Source of the DNA: Fragum whitleyi
Lineage: Eukaryota > Mollusca > Bivalvia > Cardiida > Cardiidae
NCBI GenBank assembly: GCA_948146395.1
Contig: OX411559.1
Span: 39,240,679 to 39,304,678, forward strand
Length of the DNA: 64,000 nt
Reading direction: 5' to 3'
Part shown: piece by piece, positions 1 through 12,100 of the stretch
Position numbering within the stretch: position 1 is the first letter of the stretch
Layout of the letters: the number at the start of each line of letters is the position of its first letter
Program-made: the position numbers and the translations under genes
The notes under the pieces: model-generated
Told to the model about the DNA's origin: nothing
Database searches by the model: none
What the model saw: the letters and a program-made list of their open reading frames with translations, nothing else

Positions 1-181
1 CACAAATACATGTAATAGTGAAATGCGATATAAGTCTTTAAAAAAACATATTTGCCTAATATTAAGTACATTATTAAAAATAACTCTTTAACAAGCGAAT
101 ATTAATCTAAAAACAAAATATAAACAGGCACAAGAATATATTTCTATTGCATCTTTAAACATGTTTCTATATGATGTATAT

Positions 182-1689
182 GGGTGTAGGACAAAAGCCC
201 CCTGGGACAAAAGCCCCCTAGGATAAAAGCCCCGTGGACAAAAGCCCCTTGGGACAAAAGCCCCGTGGACAAAAGCCCCTTGGGACAAAAGCCCCCTAGG
301 ATAAAAGCCCCACAATATAATAAATACTGGTATACATTTCCATTTTTTTTAACTTTTTAATGAATCTTTTAAGTAAATTGGATCCTTATTTTGTTTGTTT
401 GCTGTATTTACCATTATTAAAGGTGAAAATTCATAATTGTTAGCAGAAAAAAACATTTTTTAAGTCATCTTTTCACACCTGCTATGACCTTTTTAGTCCC
501 CTACCGGTGACTATAGGTTTGCCCTCCGTCTGTCCGTCCGTCTGTCCGTCTGTCCGTCTGTCCGCTCAAATCTGGATCCCGCGATAACTTAAGAACTAAG
601 CAAGCGTTTTTGATGAAAGTTGGTATATGACTAGATGGCAATGTGTAGATAATGCACATCATTTTATTTTTGTTTTTCGACTTAAATTGAGGTTGCTATG
701 GTTACAGAAATAGTGAAAATATGGCCAAAAATGGGATCCTGCGATAAGATAATAACTAAGCAAGCTAGTTTGATGAGACTTGGTATATGACTATATGGCA
801 ATGTGTAGATTATGCACATCATTTTATTTTTGTTTTTAGACTAAAATTGTTGTTGCTATGGTTACGGAAATAGTGAAAATATGGCAAAAAATATTGGATC
901 CTGCGATAAGTTAATAAGTAAGCAAGCTAATTTGATGAGACTTGGTATATGACTAGATGGCAATTTGTAGATTATGCACATCATTTTATCTTTGTTCTTT
1001 GACAAAAAGTGTGGTTGCTATGGTAACGGAAATAGTGAAAATATGGCAAAAAATGGATCCTGCAATAACTTGATAACTAAACAAGCTAACTTGTTGATAC
1101 TATTTCTTGCATCTGTCTATTGCTTCCATGAATTGTATAGTGGGCACAGCAGAGACAACAACTCATGTAAGTCTTGTTTAACCCTTTAACAAGACCTGGT
1201 TTTGACGTCCCTGATAGAATTGGCGTGGGAAAACATTGAGACAAACATAGCCGGTAGGGGACTTATGCCCATGTCCAACATGGCTCTTGTTATTATTAAT
1301 TTTTTATAACAATTCATTTTTTTTTATAACAATTCAATAATGAAATATAAAACCAAATGGAGGATATTTTTAAGTCATTTTTTTTACAAATAGTTATATA
1401 CAAGGGAATAATTTTTAACCCCTCCCCCCCCCCCCAAAAAAAAGGGTTTAATTTCCTTCCACTAAAATGACTAAAATATTCGTTTCTTTAAAGAATTAAC
1501 AAATTAATATTGACAAATTAATATTAAAAATCTTAACTTTTAAAGACTATTTTCAAAAATTCACAAAAAAACACTTTTTCATAACCATGGGGCTTTTGTC
1601 CACTTTTTCAGTTAAGGGCATGGGGCTTTTGTCCCATGGGGCTTTTGTCCAGGGGGATTTTGTCCCAGGGGGCTTTTGTCCGTACCCCA
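182..1689. mobile_element. 1.5-kb element with long terminal inverted repeats built of short units
   Basis: The left end (182-312) is about eight units of roughly GGGACAAAAGCCCC, and the right end (1586-1689) is the same motif inverted (GGGGCTTTTGTCC), so the two arrays form terminal inverted repeats. The flanks carry the same 8 bases, ATGTATAT, at 174-181 and 1690-1697, a target duplication of hAT-like length. There is no transposase, so it is non-autonomous. A separate tandem-core element (490-1290) is nested inside. Confidence 0.75.
490..1290 (+). mobile_element. Tandem-core element, AGTCCCCTACCGG family, copy 1
   Basis: It opens TTTTTAGTCCCCTACCGG, then a TCTG/TCCG run, then about three and a half units of about 160 bp (GGATCCTGCGATAA...). 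Near the end is the inverse motif CCGGTAGGGGACT (1251-1263), followed by a CCATG...CATGG hairpin and CTCTTGT. Compared with the copy at 39892-40870 it lacks half of the opening hairpin and about 150 bp before the end. Confidence 0.75.
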
Positions 1690-2041
1690 ATGTATATACA
1701 GGCCAAGTTGACTGTGAACCTGTGAACCTACATGATGTCATCGGTGGTGGATCTAGGATTATTAAAAACTTTACTCAAGTGTCAAACCCTTAGAAGTTTA
1801 CAGGGGCCTTCATGGGCTTTAATTGTTCTCATAGAGCCAATGCTGTAAAATAGCCCATCCCCTTCTTTGGACATCAATATCGACATTATTTTGCATATTT
1901 TTTGAAAAAATTATAGCCTCTAATAAACCTCCACCCACACTCAATCGATGTCACCATGATATCAAAGGAGAGCTAATGTGACTTTTTACAATCAAATGTT
2001 AAGCTTTTGTGTTTATTCTATGCTTAAATTTATGATCAAAG

Positions 2042-3329
2042 TTTTTAGCTCCACTGGCTGAAAGCCACTGGGGCTATTGTCATGGCGTTGTGTCCGTCGT
2101 GCGTCCGTCCGTCCGTGCGTGCGTGCGTGCGTCCGTCCGGTCGTAAACTTTTCTTTAAAAATCTTCTCCTCAGAAACAACTGGATGGATTTCAACCAAAC
2201 TTCACAGGAATGATCCTTGGGTGACCCTCTTTCAAAGTTGTTCAAGAAATTTTGATCCAATGAAAAACATGGATTTAATGGGCGTGGCTAATTTCCAAAT
2301 ATGGTAAAAAGTGAGTTTTCTCAGATTTTAATCAATGGATACCAATTAAATTTTACATGAATGATCCTTGGGTGACCCTTTATCAGTCTACAAAAAATCA
2401 TTGTGATCGGATGGAAAATATGCATTTTATGGGCGGAGGTCATTTCTCTATATGTTATATAGTGGAAACTTTGCAAATCATTTTCTCAGAATGTAATTGA
2501 TGGATATCAACCAAATTTCACTGGAATGATCCTTGTGTGATCCTTTATCGGTCTACAAAAAATCATTGTGATTGGATGAAAAATATGCGTTTTATGGGCA
2601 GAGGTCATTTCTCTATATGTTATATAGTGGAAACTTTGAAAATCAATTTCTCTGAATGTAACTGATGGATATCAACCAAATTTCACTGGAATGATCCTTG
2701 AGTGATCCTGTATCAGTGTACAAAAAATCATTGTGATTGGATGAAAAATATGCATTTTATGGGCAGAGGTCATTTCTCTATATGTTATATATAGGAAACT
2801 TTGAAAATCAATTTCTCTGAATGTAACTGATGGATATCAACCAAATTTCTTTGGAATGATCCTTGAGTGATCCTTTATCAGTGTACCAAAAATTATTTTT
2901 ATTTAATGAAAAATATGTCTTTTAATAGCAGAGGTCATTTCTCTATATGTTATATAGTGGAAAATTTGAAAATTATTTTCTCAAAATCTGATTGTTGGAT
3001 ATGTGGAGGTCAATTCTCAATATATTAAATAGTGGAAACTATGAAAAACATTTTCTCAGAATGTAATTGATGGATATCAATCAAACATTTTTGGTATGAT
3101 CTTTGGGTGACCCATTATCATGCAGCCAAAAATTATTTTTATTTAATGAAAAATATGTCTTTTAATAGCAGAGGTCATTTCTCTATCTGTTATATAGTTG
3201 AAACTTTGAAAATCATTTTCATCATCAGTAGAACCCAAAATATCTAAAAAATCTAGTCAAAACCTTTATTTGCTTTTACAAGAATTTCAAGCCTGTGGAG
3301 CGCCTCAAGCCATTCATGGCTTTCTAGTT
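2042..3329 (+). mobile_element. Tandem-core element, GCTCCACTGGC family, copy 1
   Basis: It starts TTTTTAGCTCCACTGGCTG, where the CCACTGGC/GCCACTGG pair forms a hairpin. A run of GTCCGTCC/GCGT follows, then about six diverged units of 165 bp (each with ATGATCCTTGGGTGACC and GGTCATTTCTCTATATG). It ends with the hairpin AAGCCATTCATGGCTT and TCTAGTT. It resembles the tandem-repeat-containing pearl/CvA-type non-autonomous elements described in bivalves; that assignment is from memory. Confidence 0.72.
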
Positions 3330-3525
3330 GTTGAAACTGCATTACAATGTGCACCCTTCAAAATCCCCATTAAAAGCCTGGCCCTCTTTGAACATCCGGG
3401 GTAACTTTAGAAAAAGGTTCATTTTGCACATAATTATATTTTCCCTATATTATTTTGAATTTTTGAGTTGGTGAATAACTTGGATGAGGAAAAATATAAG
3501 AATTAAAAGCTAATTTTATAGATTG

Positions 3526-4546
3526 TTAGCTCCACTGGCTGAAAGCCACTGGGGCTATTGTCATGGCGTTGTGTCCGTCGTGCGTCCGTGCGTCAGGTCG
3601 TAAACTTTTTCTTTAAAAATCTTCTCCTCAGAAACTACTGGATGGATTTCAACCAAACTTCACAAGAATGATCCTTGGGTGACCCTCTTTCAAAGTTGTT
3701 CAAGAAATTTTGATCCAATGAAAAACATGGATTTTATGGGCGTGGCTAATTTCCAAATATGGTAAAAAGTGACTTTTCTCAGGTTCTAATTGATGGATAC
3801 CTATTAAATTTTACATGAATGATGCTTGGGTGACCCTTTATCAGTCTACAAAAAATTATTATGATCGGATGAAAAATATGTATTTTATGGGCGGAGGTCA
3901 TTTCACTATATGTTATATAGTGGAAACTTTGATAATCATTTTCTCAGAATCTAATAGATAGATATCAACCAAATTTTACATGAATGATCCTTGGGTGACC
4001 CTTTATCAGTCTACCTATAATTATTGTGATCGGATGAAAAATATGTATTTTATGGGCGGAGGTCATTTCTCTATATGTTATATAGTGGAAACTTTGATAA
4101 TCATTTTCTCAGAATCTAACTGATAGATATCAACCAAATTTTATATGAATGATCCTTGGGTGACCCTTTAACAGTCTACCAACAATTATTGTGATCGGAT
4201 GAAAAATATGTATTTTATGGATGGAGGTCATTTCTCTATATGTTATATAGTGGAAACTTTGAAAATTATTTTCTCTGAATCTAACTGATAGATATCAACC
4301 AAATTTTATATGAATGATCCTTGGGTGACCCTTTATCAGTCTACCAACAATTATTGTGATCTAGTGAAAAATGTGTATTTTATGGACGGAGGTCATTTCT
4401 CTATATGTTATAATATTGAAAACTTTGAAAATCATTTCAACATCAGTATAACCCAAAATATCTAAAAATCTAGGCAAAACTTAGATTTGCTACTACAAGA
4501 AATTCAAGCCTGTGGAGCGACACAAGCCATTCATGGCTTTCTAGTT
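3526..4546 (+). mobile_element. Tandem-core element, GCTCCACTGGC family, copy 2
   Basis: Same opening hairpin, shortened GTCC run, about five 165-bp units (GGAAACTTTGATAATCATT recurs near 3922, 4087 and 4252) and the same hairpin plus CTAGTT end as copy 1. It lies about 200 bp after copy 1 in the same orientation. Confidence 0.75.
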
Positions 4547-5301
4547 CTTTGATTTACCTAAAATTCACATAATTTTGAGAAGTGGAGGAAAAATGAATTA
4601 AAGGGCAGTTGTGAATTTGGCCATTTTTCCACTGTCTTCACAACTATTACCTCTAATAAAAGCCTGATCTCTTTATAATAGAAACATGATGATTGTAATA
4701 AACCCAGATGGTTGTATAAGAGCTTTTATGGTATGTTTTGCGGTCCAAAGATACAGGTTTATAGTATATATGGGTATAGGGTTAGAGAATGCCATGGAAA
4801 ACTCCACTTGTCACCACTGCTAATTCTGATTCATCAGAGTCTGATATTTTTCACAGCTTTAAGTTTGACTTTCTGTAAACCTACACGGCTTGTGCTAGAT
4901 TTTCAAATTCAGGAGTCATTGACCCCTTGACTGTGAATTTTTAGGGATCAAAACTGGTCTTGAAGGGGTCAAAACAATAAAGTAGGTGGAAAATAAGTAA
5001 CTGACTGACTAGCTGACTGACAATTGATTTCTTCATATCTTTATAAGAGATTCATATTTTATATGAATCTCTTATAAAGATATGAAGGATACAATTGATT
5101 GCAGCAGTTTCAGGATGCAATACTGAATAATTGAAGGGTAATTTTGACCCATTTGACAGAAAAAATTAGGAGTCAAAATAGGATATTTTCAAATTTTTGA
5201 GGGTCAAAACCCTGGTTTAAGGGTCAAACACGAGCCCTGATTACTTATCTTTGATATTTGTGAATGTAAACCTCTAAAATGTCCCTTTTAGTTCCCATAA
5301 A
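4547..5301. other. Upstream intergenic stretch with a perfect palindrome
   Basis: AT-rich DNA. At 5031-5087 a perfect palindrome has 27-base arms and a 3-base loop, opening CTTCATATCTTTATAAGAG and flanked on both sides by CAATTGATT. Around it (about 4885-5235) runs of GGGTCAAAA suggest a decayed inverted-repeat element. No exon is seen. Confidence 0.5.
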
Positions 5302-5493
5302 TCATAAATGTGAGTTCTGTTTTAAACACTCCAAAAAATCAATCAATGGAATTGACCTGTTATCCTCAGAGAGAAAAGTTATGTGATTCACTGTGACAGA
5401 ATCTGAGGAAGATGTTAGACCGCCTACATTGTTAGATAGTTTTGACTTTGATCCGACTGAATATCTGATAGAGTCTGTCTGGATGTCCGACAT
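5302..5493 (-). CDS. Unrecognised 63-codon reading frame upstream of the gene
   Basis: On the minus strand, a 63-codon frame starting MSDIQTDSIRYSVGSKSKL and ending in DFLECLKQNSHL lies about 0.55 kb before exon 1 and points away from it. Its composition is more protein-like than the surrounding AT-rich DNA. I see no domain, no good splice donor and no promoter. It could be the first exon of a divergent gene or chance. Confidence 0.22.
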   Translation of the reverse strand: MSDIQTDSIRYSVGSKSKLSNNVGGLTSSSDSVTVNHITFLSEDNRSIPLIDFLECLKQNSHL

Positions 5494-6038
5494 ATTTTGA
5501 CAGTTTTATTTAGTTTTGTTCAATACATTGAATAAATCCAATTGGGAAACTGTTCAAGGGGTTCTTATAATGCATAGGAGAAGGGTCCATGGCCCCTAAT
5601 TTTGGGAAAATATGTCAAATGAGATGTACCAGGGAGAAAATCTTGAATTGTGTTAATTGTTTGAATACTGAAAATGCTTGATAATATTTCAATAAACACA
5701 AAGAAAATTAATTTTAGAAGCAATTTATAAGCTGAAAATTATAGCTCTTTGATTGTTAACATAAATATTCTCATGGGAGAACCTTGTCAAGTTATAAATG
5801 GTCTGTTATGCACAAAATTTGTGAGTGACAAAATTCAATTTTGAGGATTGACTTATATGTACCCTCAACCAGACAAAAAAACAACAACAGAAAAATAAAT
5901 AGAAAAAAAAACTTTTGTTATTTCTCTCCTGGATTTTTTTAGTGATCTCTAATGATATGCATCAAAGATGTCAACGGAGTGAAAATAGTAAATCTAATTT
6001 AATCTTTCTAAATGTGGATCAAAATTCTTACATTGCAG
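5494..6038. other. Sequence immediately upstream of exon 1
   Basis: AT-rich with no recognisable element. It ends in the splice acceptor for exon 1. A non-coding first exon and the promoter should lie in or beyond this stretch, but no clear TATA box, initiator or CpG-rich segment stands out. Confidence 0.4.
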
Positions 6039-6142
6039 ATACAAAATGGCAGAGGAAAGTGCAGAATTAAAGATGATAAAATCAATGCTGCGCTCTGTGC
6101 TGATAAGCTCAAAGGAAGGTGTTCCAGCCAATGTTTTATTGA
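6039..6142 (+). CDS. TDRD7: TDRD7-like exon 1: start codon and first helix of LOTUS 1
   Basis: The exon follows an acceptor ending in cattgcag and has 7 nt of 5' UTR before the ATG at 6046-6048 (AAAATGG context). It encodes residues 1-32, rich in helix formers, with KSMLRSVLISSKEGVPANVL, which matches the start of a LOTUS winged-helix domain. It ends one base into a codon at the donor ga|gtaagt. The acceptor just before the ATG implies an upstream untranslated exon. The following intron is about 12.3 kb, the longest in the window. Confidence 0.85.
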
Positions 6143-9100
6143 GTAAGTAATTGGTGACACTAATTGTTTTTAAAAAAGGGTTCCATGGTTTTAGTGTCAG
6201 ATCAACAATGTGGGGTCCCAAGGACTCAATAGGTAGGCTCATAGGGGTCCTTGCTTAAGTTTTTGGAGTCCCTTTTTAGCTCACCTAAGCACGAAGTGCT
6301 CAAGGTGATCTTTTGGGGTTACTTGATGTCCGTCGTCCGTTGTGAGTCATCCGTCGTCATTATTTACCTTGTGAACACTATAGAGGCCATAATTTTAGCC
6401 CAACCAACCTGAAATTTGGACAGAATGATTATCTTGATGAAATCTCGGACAAGTTTGAAATTGGGTCAAGTGGGTCAAAAACTAGGTCATGGGATCAAAT
6501 CTAAGAAAAACCTTGTGGACACTCTAGAGGCCATGTTTTTAGCCCAATTAACCTGAAAATTAATCAGAATGATTATCTTAGTGAAATCTGAGACAAGTTT
6601 GAAATAGGGCCAAGTGGGGTCAAAAACTAGGTCACATGGTAAAATCTTAGAAAAACCTTGTGGACACTCTAGAGGCCATATTTGTAGCCCAATCAACCTG
6701 AAAATTTGTCAGAATGATTATCATGATGAAATCTCAGACAAGTTCAAAATTGGGTCTCGGGGGTCAAAATCTAGGTCACAGGGTCGAATCTTAGGAAAAC
6801 CTTGTGAACACTCTAGAGGCCATATGTTAAGCCCTATCAACCTGAAAATTGGTCAGAATGATTTTCTTGAAGAAATCTCGGACAAGTTCGAAATTGGGTC
6901 AAGTGGGGTCAAAAACTAGGTCATAGGGTCAAACCTTAGAAAAACCTTGTGGACACTCTAAAGGCCATATTTTAAGCCCTATCAATCTGAAAATTGGTCA
7001 GAATGATTATCTTGATGAGATCTTGGACAAATTTGAAATTGGGTCAAGTTAGGTTGAAAACTAGGTCATAGGGTCAATTCTTAGAAAAACTTTTTTAGAA
7101 TATAAATTCAGGTGAGCAATTAAGGGCCACCATGGCCCTCTTGTTTACATATGGACTATTTTCTTTTGAGCTATACTTATGTTTTTCTGAAAATGCTGAA
7201 TTTTCTCTGGATTAAGCTACACAAGGTATTGTATGGATATGTTCTTTTTAGCTCCACTGGCCGAAGGCCACTGGGGCTATTGACATGGCATTGTGTCCAT
7301 CAAGCGTCAATCTATCTGTGTGTCCATTCGTAAACTTTTTTAAAAAAATCTTCTCCTCACAAACTTCTAGATGAATTTCAACCAAACTTCACAAGAATGA
7401 TCCTTTGGTGACCTTCTTTCAAAGTTGTTCAAGAAATTTTATTCCAATGAAAAACATAGATTAAATGGGTGTGGCTAATTTCGTATATGGTAAAAAGTGA
7501 ATTTTCTCAGTTTCTAATTTATGGATACCAATTAATTTTACATGAATGATCCTTGGTTGATCATTTATCTGTCTACTAAGAATTATTGTGAATGGATGAA
7601 AAATATGTATTTTATGGGCGGAGGTCATTTCTCTGTATGTTATATGATGGAAACTTTCGAAATCATTTTCTCAGAATGTAATTTATGGATATCAACCAAA
7701 GGGCATGGTTCGACTTCCTATATAAAGCGGCCCAATTTTTTGTAAAAAAATAAGTATACCCTTGACAAAAAATGACATCTTAAATACTTAACTGCATTTT
7801 TCAACCGTCCAGAATGGCCAATTTTTCCCATAATTTCTACCCCTTTACATGTGTTTTCGTGACTCAAAGAGGGTGTGGAACAGGCTTTTTGGCCTTTTTC
7901 GCCCATTTTTGCGCTCTTCAGATCTAATTTTCTGGTAGAACGACACTCACGACCACAACAAGTTTTATATAATATCATTTAAAATAAAGTTTTAAAGACC
8001 TTTAAAGACTAAAAATTTGGGGCGAATCAGACGTTGTATGTTTCATTCGAAAAAACGTAATTTTTATTCTCATCGTTACCCTCAGCGATGGTTATGGACA
8101 GTTTCTGATTTAAAAAAAATGGAGGCAAAGAACCGGACATTTTCTCGTATAAAATACCCTGTTAAAGTAAACCAGTGAATAAATCGTGAACAAATCGGTA
8201 GTTCTGTCCTAGATTAAATAGATTTTGAATGAAATTTATTGAAAACCATTTACATATTGATGCTTGAACGCGAAACTTTTCACTAATCTCGTTGCCAAGT
8301 AAACAAATGCACTTTGACGTTACTTACGGTCGACACCACTATCCTAAAAGTGTGAGAAATTTGTGACAAATAAAAAAATAAACAAAATACCTAATTATTT
8401 AAATCTCCGTATATAATAATGGATCGAAAACGGTTCGTTAATGGGCGATAAGGGTATTAGCTATAAATAACACAAAAAAATATCCGCCCTATTATACATT
8501 AGACGCCGTGGTCTAGTGGATTTGTATAATGCCTTCCATCCCAGAGGCGCAGGTTCGAATCCCGGAATGGCTATTTTAATTTCCAACGTGAAAGTGCTTT
8601 TCTCTCTCTTTTTTTTTCGGAGTTGTAAGGCATAAAAGTTTTCATATTTGAAAACAGGGTTAAATGCATGGTCTTGAAATCTGAATGCAAATAGTAACCC
8701 TACATATTTTTTCATCAAAAATTAATTTTCATTTTCTCTTCATAGAAAATAGAATTGTTAGAAAAATCCAATATTTTTCCATGTTAAATGTTTGATTTGT
8801 TACATTGACAAACTTTCAAATATTTGCATACTGTATTTCATATGATACACGCCTCCGCTTCAATGCATTGAATGGAGTTTAACGCGGCTTTCAACGTTAT
8901 TTCAGTTATATCGCGGGGGCTGGAGCACCTAACAATGGATTCCTGGTATTTCTCTCACTAGTACAACCACCACATTCTTTCCTAGCCCCCCAGCCGCTAT
9001 CTCACATAGGTCTACGATTATCACCCATTGGTAAGAGACAAATAGTCGGAAAGAATGAGTGCCGCCGTCGGGGATCGAACCCGTGAACTCTAGATTGACA

Positions 9101-12100
9101 GTCCGACGCGCTACAAACTGCGCTTTGACGGCAGCGCCCTCCAATATGATTGAAAGCTTTTGGCTAACGACGCGCTTTTTTCTATTCATGTATTAGCGGC
9201 ATGAATTTACGTCATCAAATTGAAATAATAACAAAATATTTTCATTGCAAGACACGTTCCAAATTTTGGAAACTTTGATTTTTTTAGCGGTCGATCAATA
9301 TGCAAGTTATACTGGAAGAAGAAACTGAGAAAACAGCAATGCTCTCAGTTAGACAGAACAATACTAACTGATTGATCCCGCTTTGCACGCAATTGCACGA
9401 GCATAGCAGGGTATTATAAGCAAACAGTTATCGACGTCTTGTAAGCCTGTAAGCAGGGCAGTTTTATGAGATCGACATGCGTGTACAAAAAATCGATGTT
9501 CGAAGGAAAACGGACTGACCATAACCTTGTCAATGATGAAATATAAAATTCTGTTTTACCTTCTCAAATAATCCCAAATATTAATGCACCCATTACCCGT
9601 GACCTGCTGTGAAAACACAACACAGTTGATCTCGACACAGCCAGGTCATCAGGGGCCTGTTTCATCAATAAATGTCCTGGGACGTGTCTTAAAAGTGTCG
9701 TAGGACACATCCTAGGATGTTCGTAAGTCAGTTTCATCAAAACATCCTAGAAAGGTCCTAGGACGTACATTTGCGTTTCATCAAACTTTGTCCTAATTTA
9801 ACCATGCTCGATTAAAAAGCCCCAAAACTCATGTGATAAAATCACGTGCATGCTAATTATAGCCGTAAAGATGTGCCTCAATATTGTGGTTGTTATAGAA
9901 TTCCTTTTGTTATTAGTATAACTCATTATATTAAATTCCGGTACTAATGTAATTTGAATTTAATGATTTCTTTCGTCATAAATCAACACGCTAACGCTCT
10001 TCATTTCTTTCGAAGCCCTTTTTTTCGACAATGTTACATGTTACTGCATGTAATTTTCATCGATAAAAAATTTCTTTCATAAAACACGTTGTCTGCGCAT
10101 GCCATATTCTCCGAAGACTGACCTGTCTTCGGGACCGTATCATTTATCCAGATTGGGATAAATATTACTACCTCGTACGCATAACTCCGTATTCTATCGC
10201 CGAAAAGTAGTAAATAAAGAATTTCAATTAAAACTTCATTTTTGTGGAAATCAAACTTAAGTTTGCCTTAAATCAATTGACAAATATATTGCTTTAAATT
10301 GCGAAAGTATTTCTTTTTTTTATTAAAAGTTGTTTGCTTGAGATCTATTTATACTGTACATAGTTTCCTAATATAGATTTTGGGGAAAACCGATAAAATT
10401 CAAGCATTTCATGACCGCTGACATTTTGAAAGAAGTTCGACGGAATCGACCGAGTTGTCACAAATAACACTACCCAGAATGCTCAAATCAGATAGGTCAG
10501 TATTTGAAAAATGCCACCTATCGGAAGATAACGTCATAAAACATTAATCATTCTTTATTTCTTCTACTTTATTTCTCTTGTAGTTTCTGATAATTTACAT
10601 TCATGAATTGTACGTTTCAAATCACGTTATCCGTTCTACCCATCAAAATCATCAACGACCGCCCTCTTTAAAGTAAACGTTCATCCGATTTGCTTTAAAC
10701 TATAACAAAATAATTGTATCTTCATCACCAAGATGATTTCTTTAGAAAATAGGTCAGGTCCGTCAAGTATAGCGCAACTATGGGCTAATGGAAATTCGAT
10801 AAAGAAACATAATTATCATGATAGATTCCACATTTGTCATCCGATTTGCTTTAAATAGTTTACAGAATTAATCACTTATCATAATGACCGTTCCTTTTGA
10901 AACCTCATATCCGTGAAGTATCGCGGGCTTATAGAAGTTAAAATATCTTTTTCGCGATATATTAAACAGTTGCACCCGATTTGCCTTAAGCTCTCATAGA
11001 ATGATTTCACTAGCTTTTGTTCCTATTGAAAATTAGTAAAGTCCTCCAAGGGCTACAGTAAAAGGGCCTTATGAAAATATGATACCATTTTCCCATCCCT
11101 TTACCTTTGACTGCATTTAGCGGGATGTGTTTTTTTTCCGGAAGTACTTTCAAATAACGTGATTGAATCCAACACAGACTTGTCATGCCATTTGATCATA
11201 TACAACTTGTGGTGGTTAGAAGTATACTACCAAGTTTTTATGACACTGTCTTTATATTGATGGGTTCTCAAACACACACATGCAGACATGCAGACACACA
11301 TATAGGACAACTTTATTGATTGTACTATAATATTGGTTTTGAACATTCATCACATTGAAAAAAAAAGAGGACCATGATGGCCCTAGATAGCTCACCTGGG
11401 CATTTCAAATCATAACTTGTAACCATGTTATAAATACTAGAGATAGTTGATGTACATTTAGGGTGGTTTTGAAGAAACAGACTCTAATTTCGTTCTATAG
11501 AATTCGATATTATAAGACTATTATATAAGACTTTTGGTCGGCATTTTTCGACATTTCAGTTACCATGGAAATCAGACTTTTTGATGAAACTAAAATCATT
11601 AAACAAGCTTGGTAGAGCTTTACTCAAGGAACATCCCTACCAAGTTTCAAATTGTTTGGCATGGTGGTTTAGGAGAAGAAGATTTTATTTGTAAGATTTT
11701 TGTCATTTTTGGCCTTTCCGTTACCATGGAAATCACAGTTTTTGATGAAATTAAATTCTTTTAACAGCCTTGGTGAAGCTTGACCAAAGAAACATCCCTA
11801 CTAAGTTTCAGCTTTATTGGACCAGTAGTTTAGGAAAAGAAAATCTTTTTCGGCAATTTTTGGCCTTTCTGTTACCATGGCAACCTGAGTTTTTTCTAGA
11901 ATTAAATTATCTTTTCAACTTAGGAAGAGCTTCATTAAAGGAACATCCCTGCCAAGTTTCGGCTTGATTGGTCTAATGGTTAAGGAGGAGAAGATGTTTC
12001 AAGAAATTGTTAACGGACAGACAGATGGACGAACAGATAGACGGACGATGGATGGTGAGTGATCACAAAAGCTCGGCTTGAGCACTTAGTGCTCAGGTGA

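Noticed and set aside
2045..2307. Overlapping frames on both strands with ARTHGRT repeats
   Set aside because: They come from the GTCCGTGCG run at the head of the GCTCCACTGGC element.
6614..6919. 101-codon frame with repeated HSRGH motifs
   Set aside because: It is a reading of the roughly 145-bp tandem units of the AGCTCAC element at 6273-7146.
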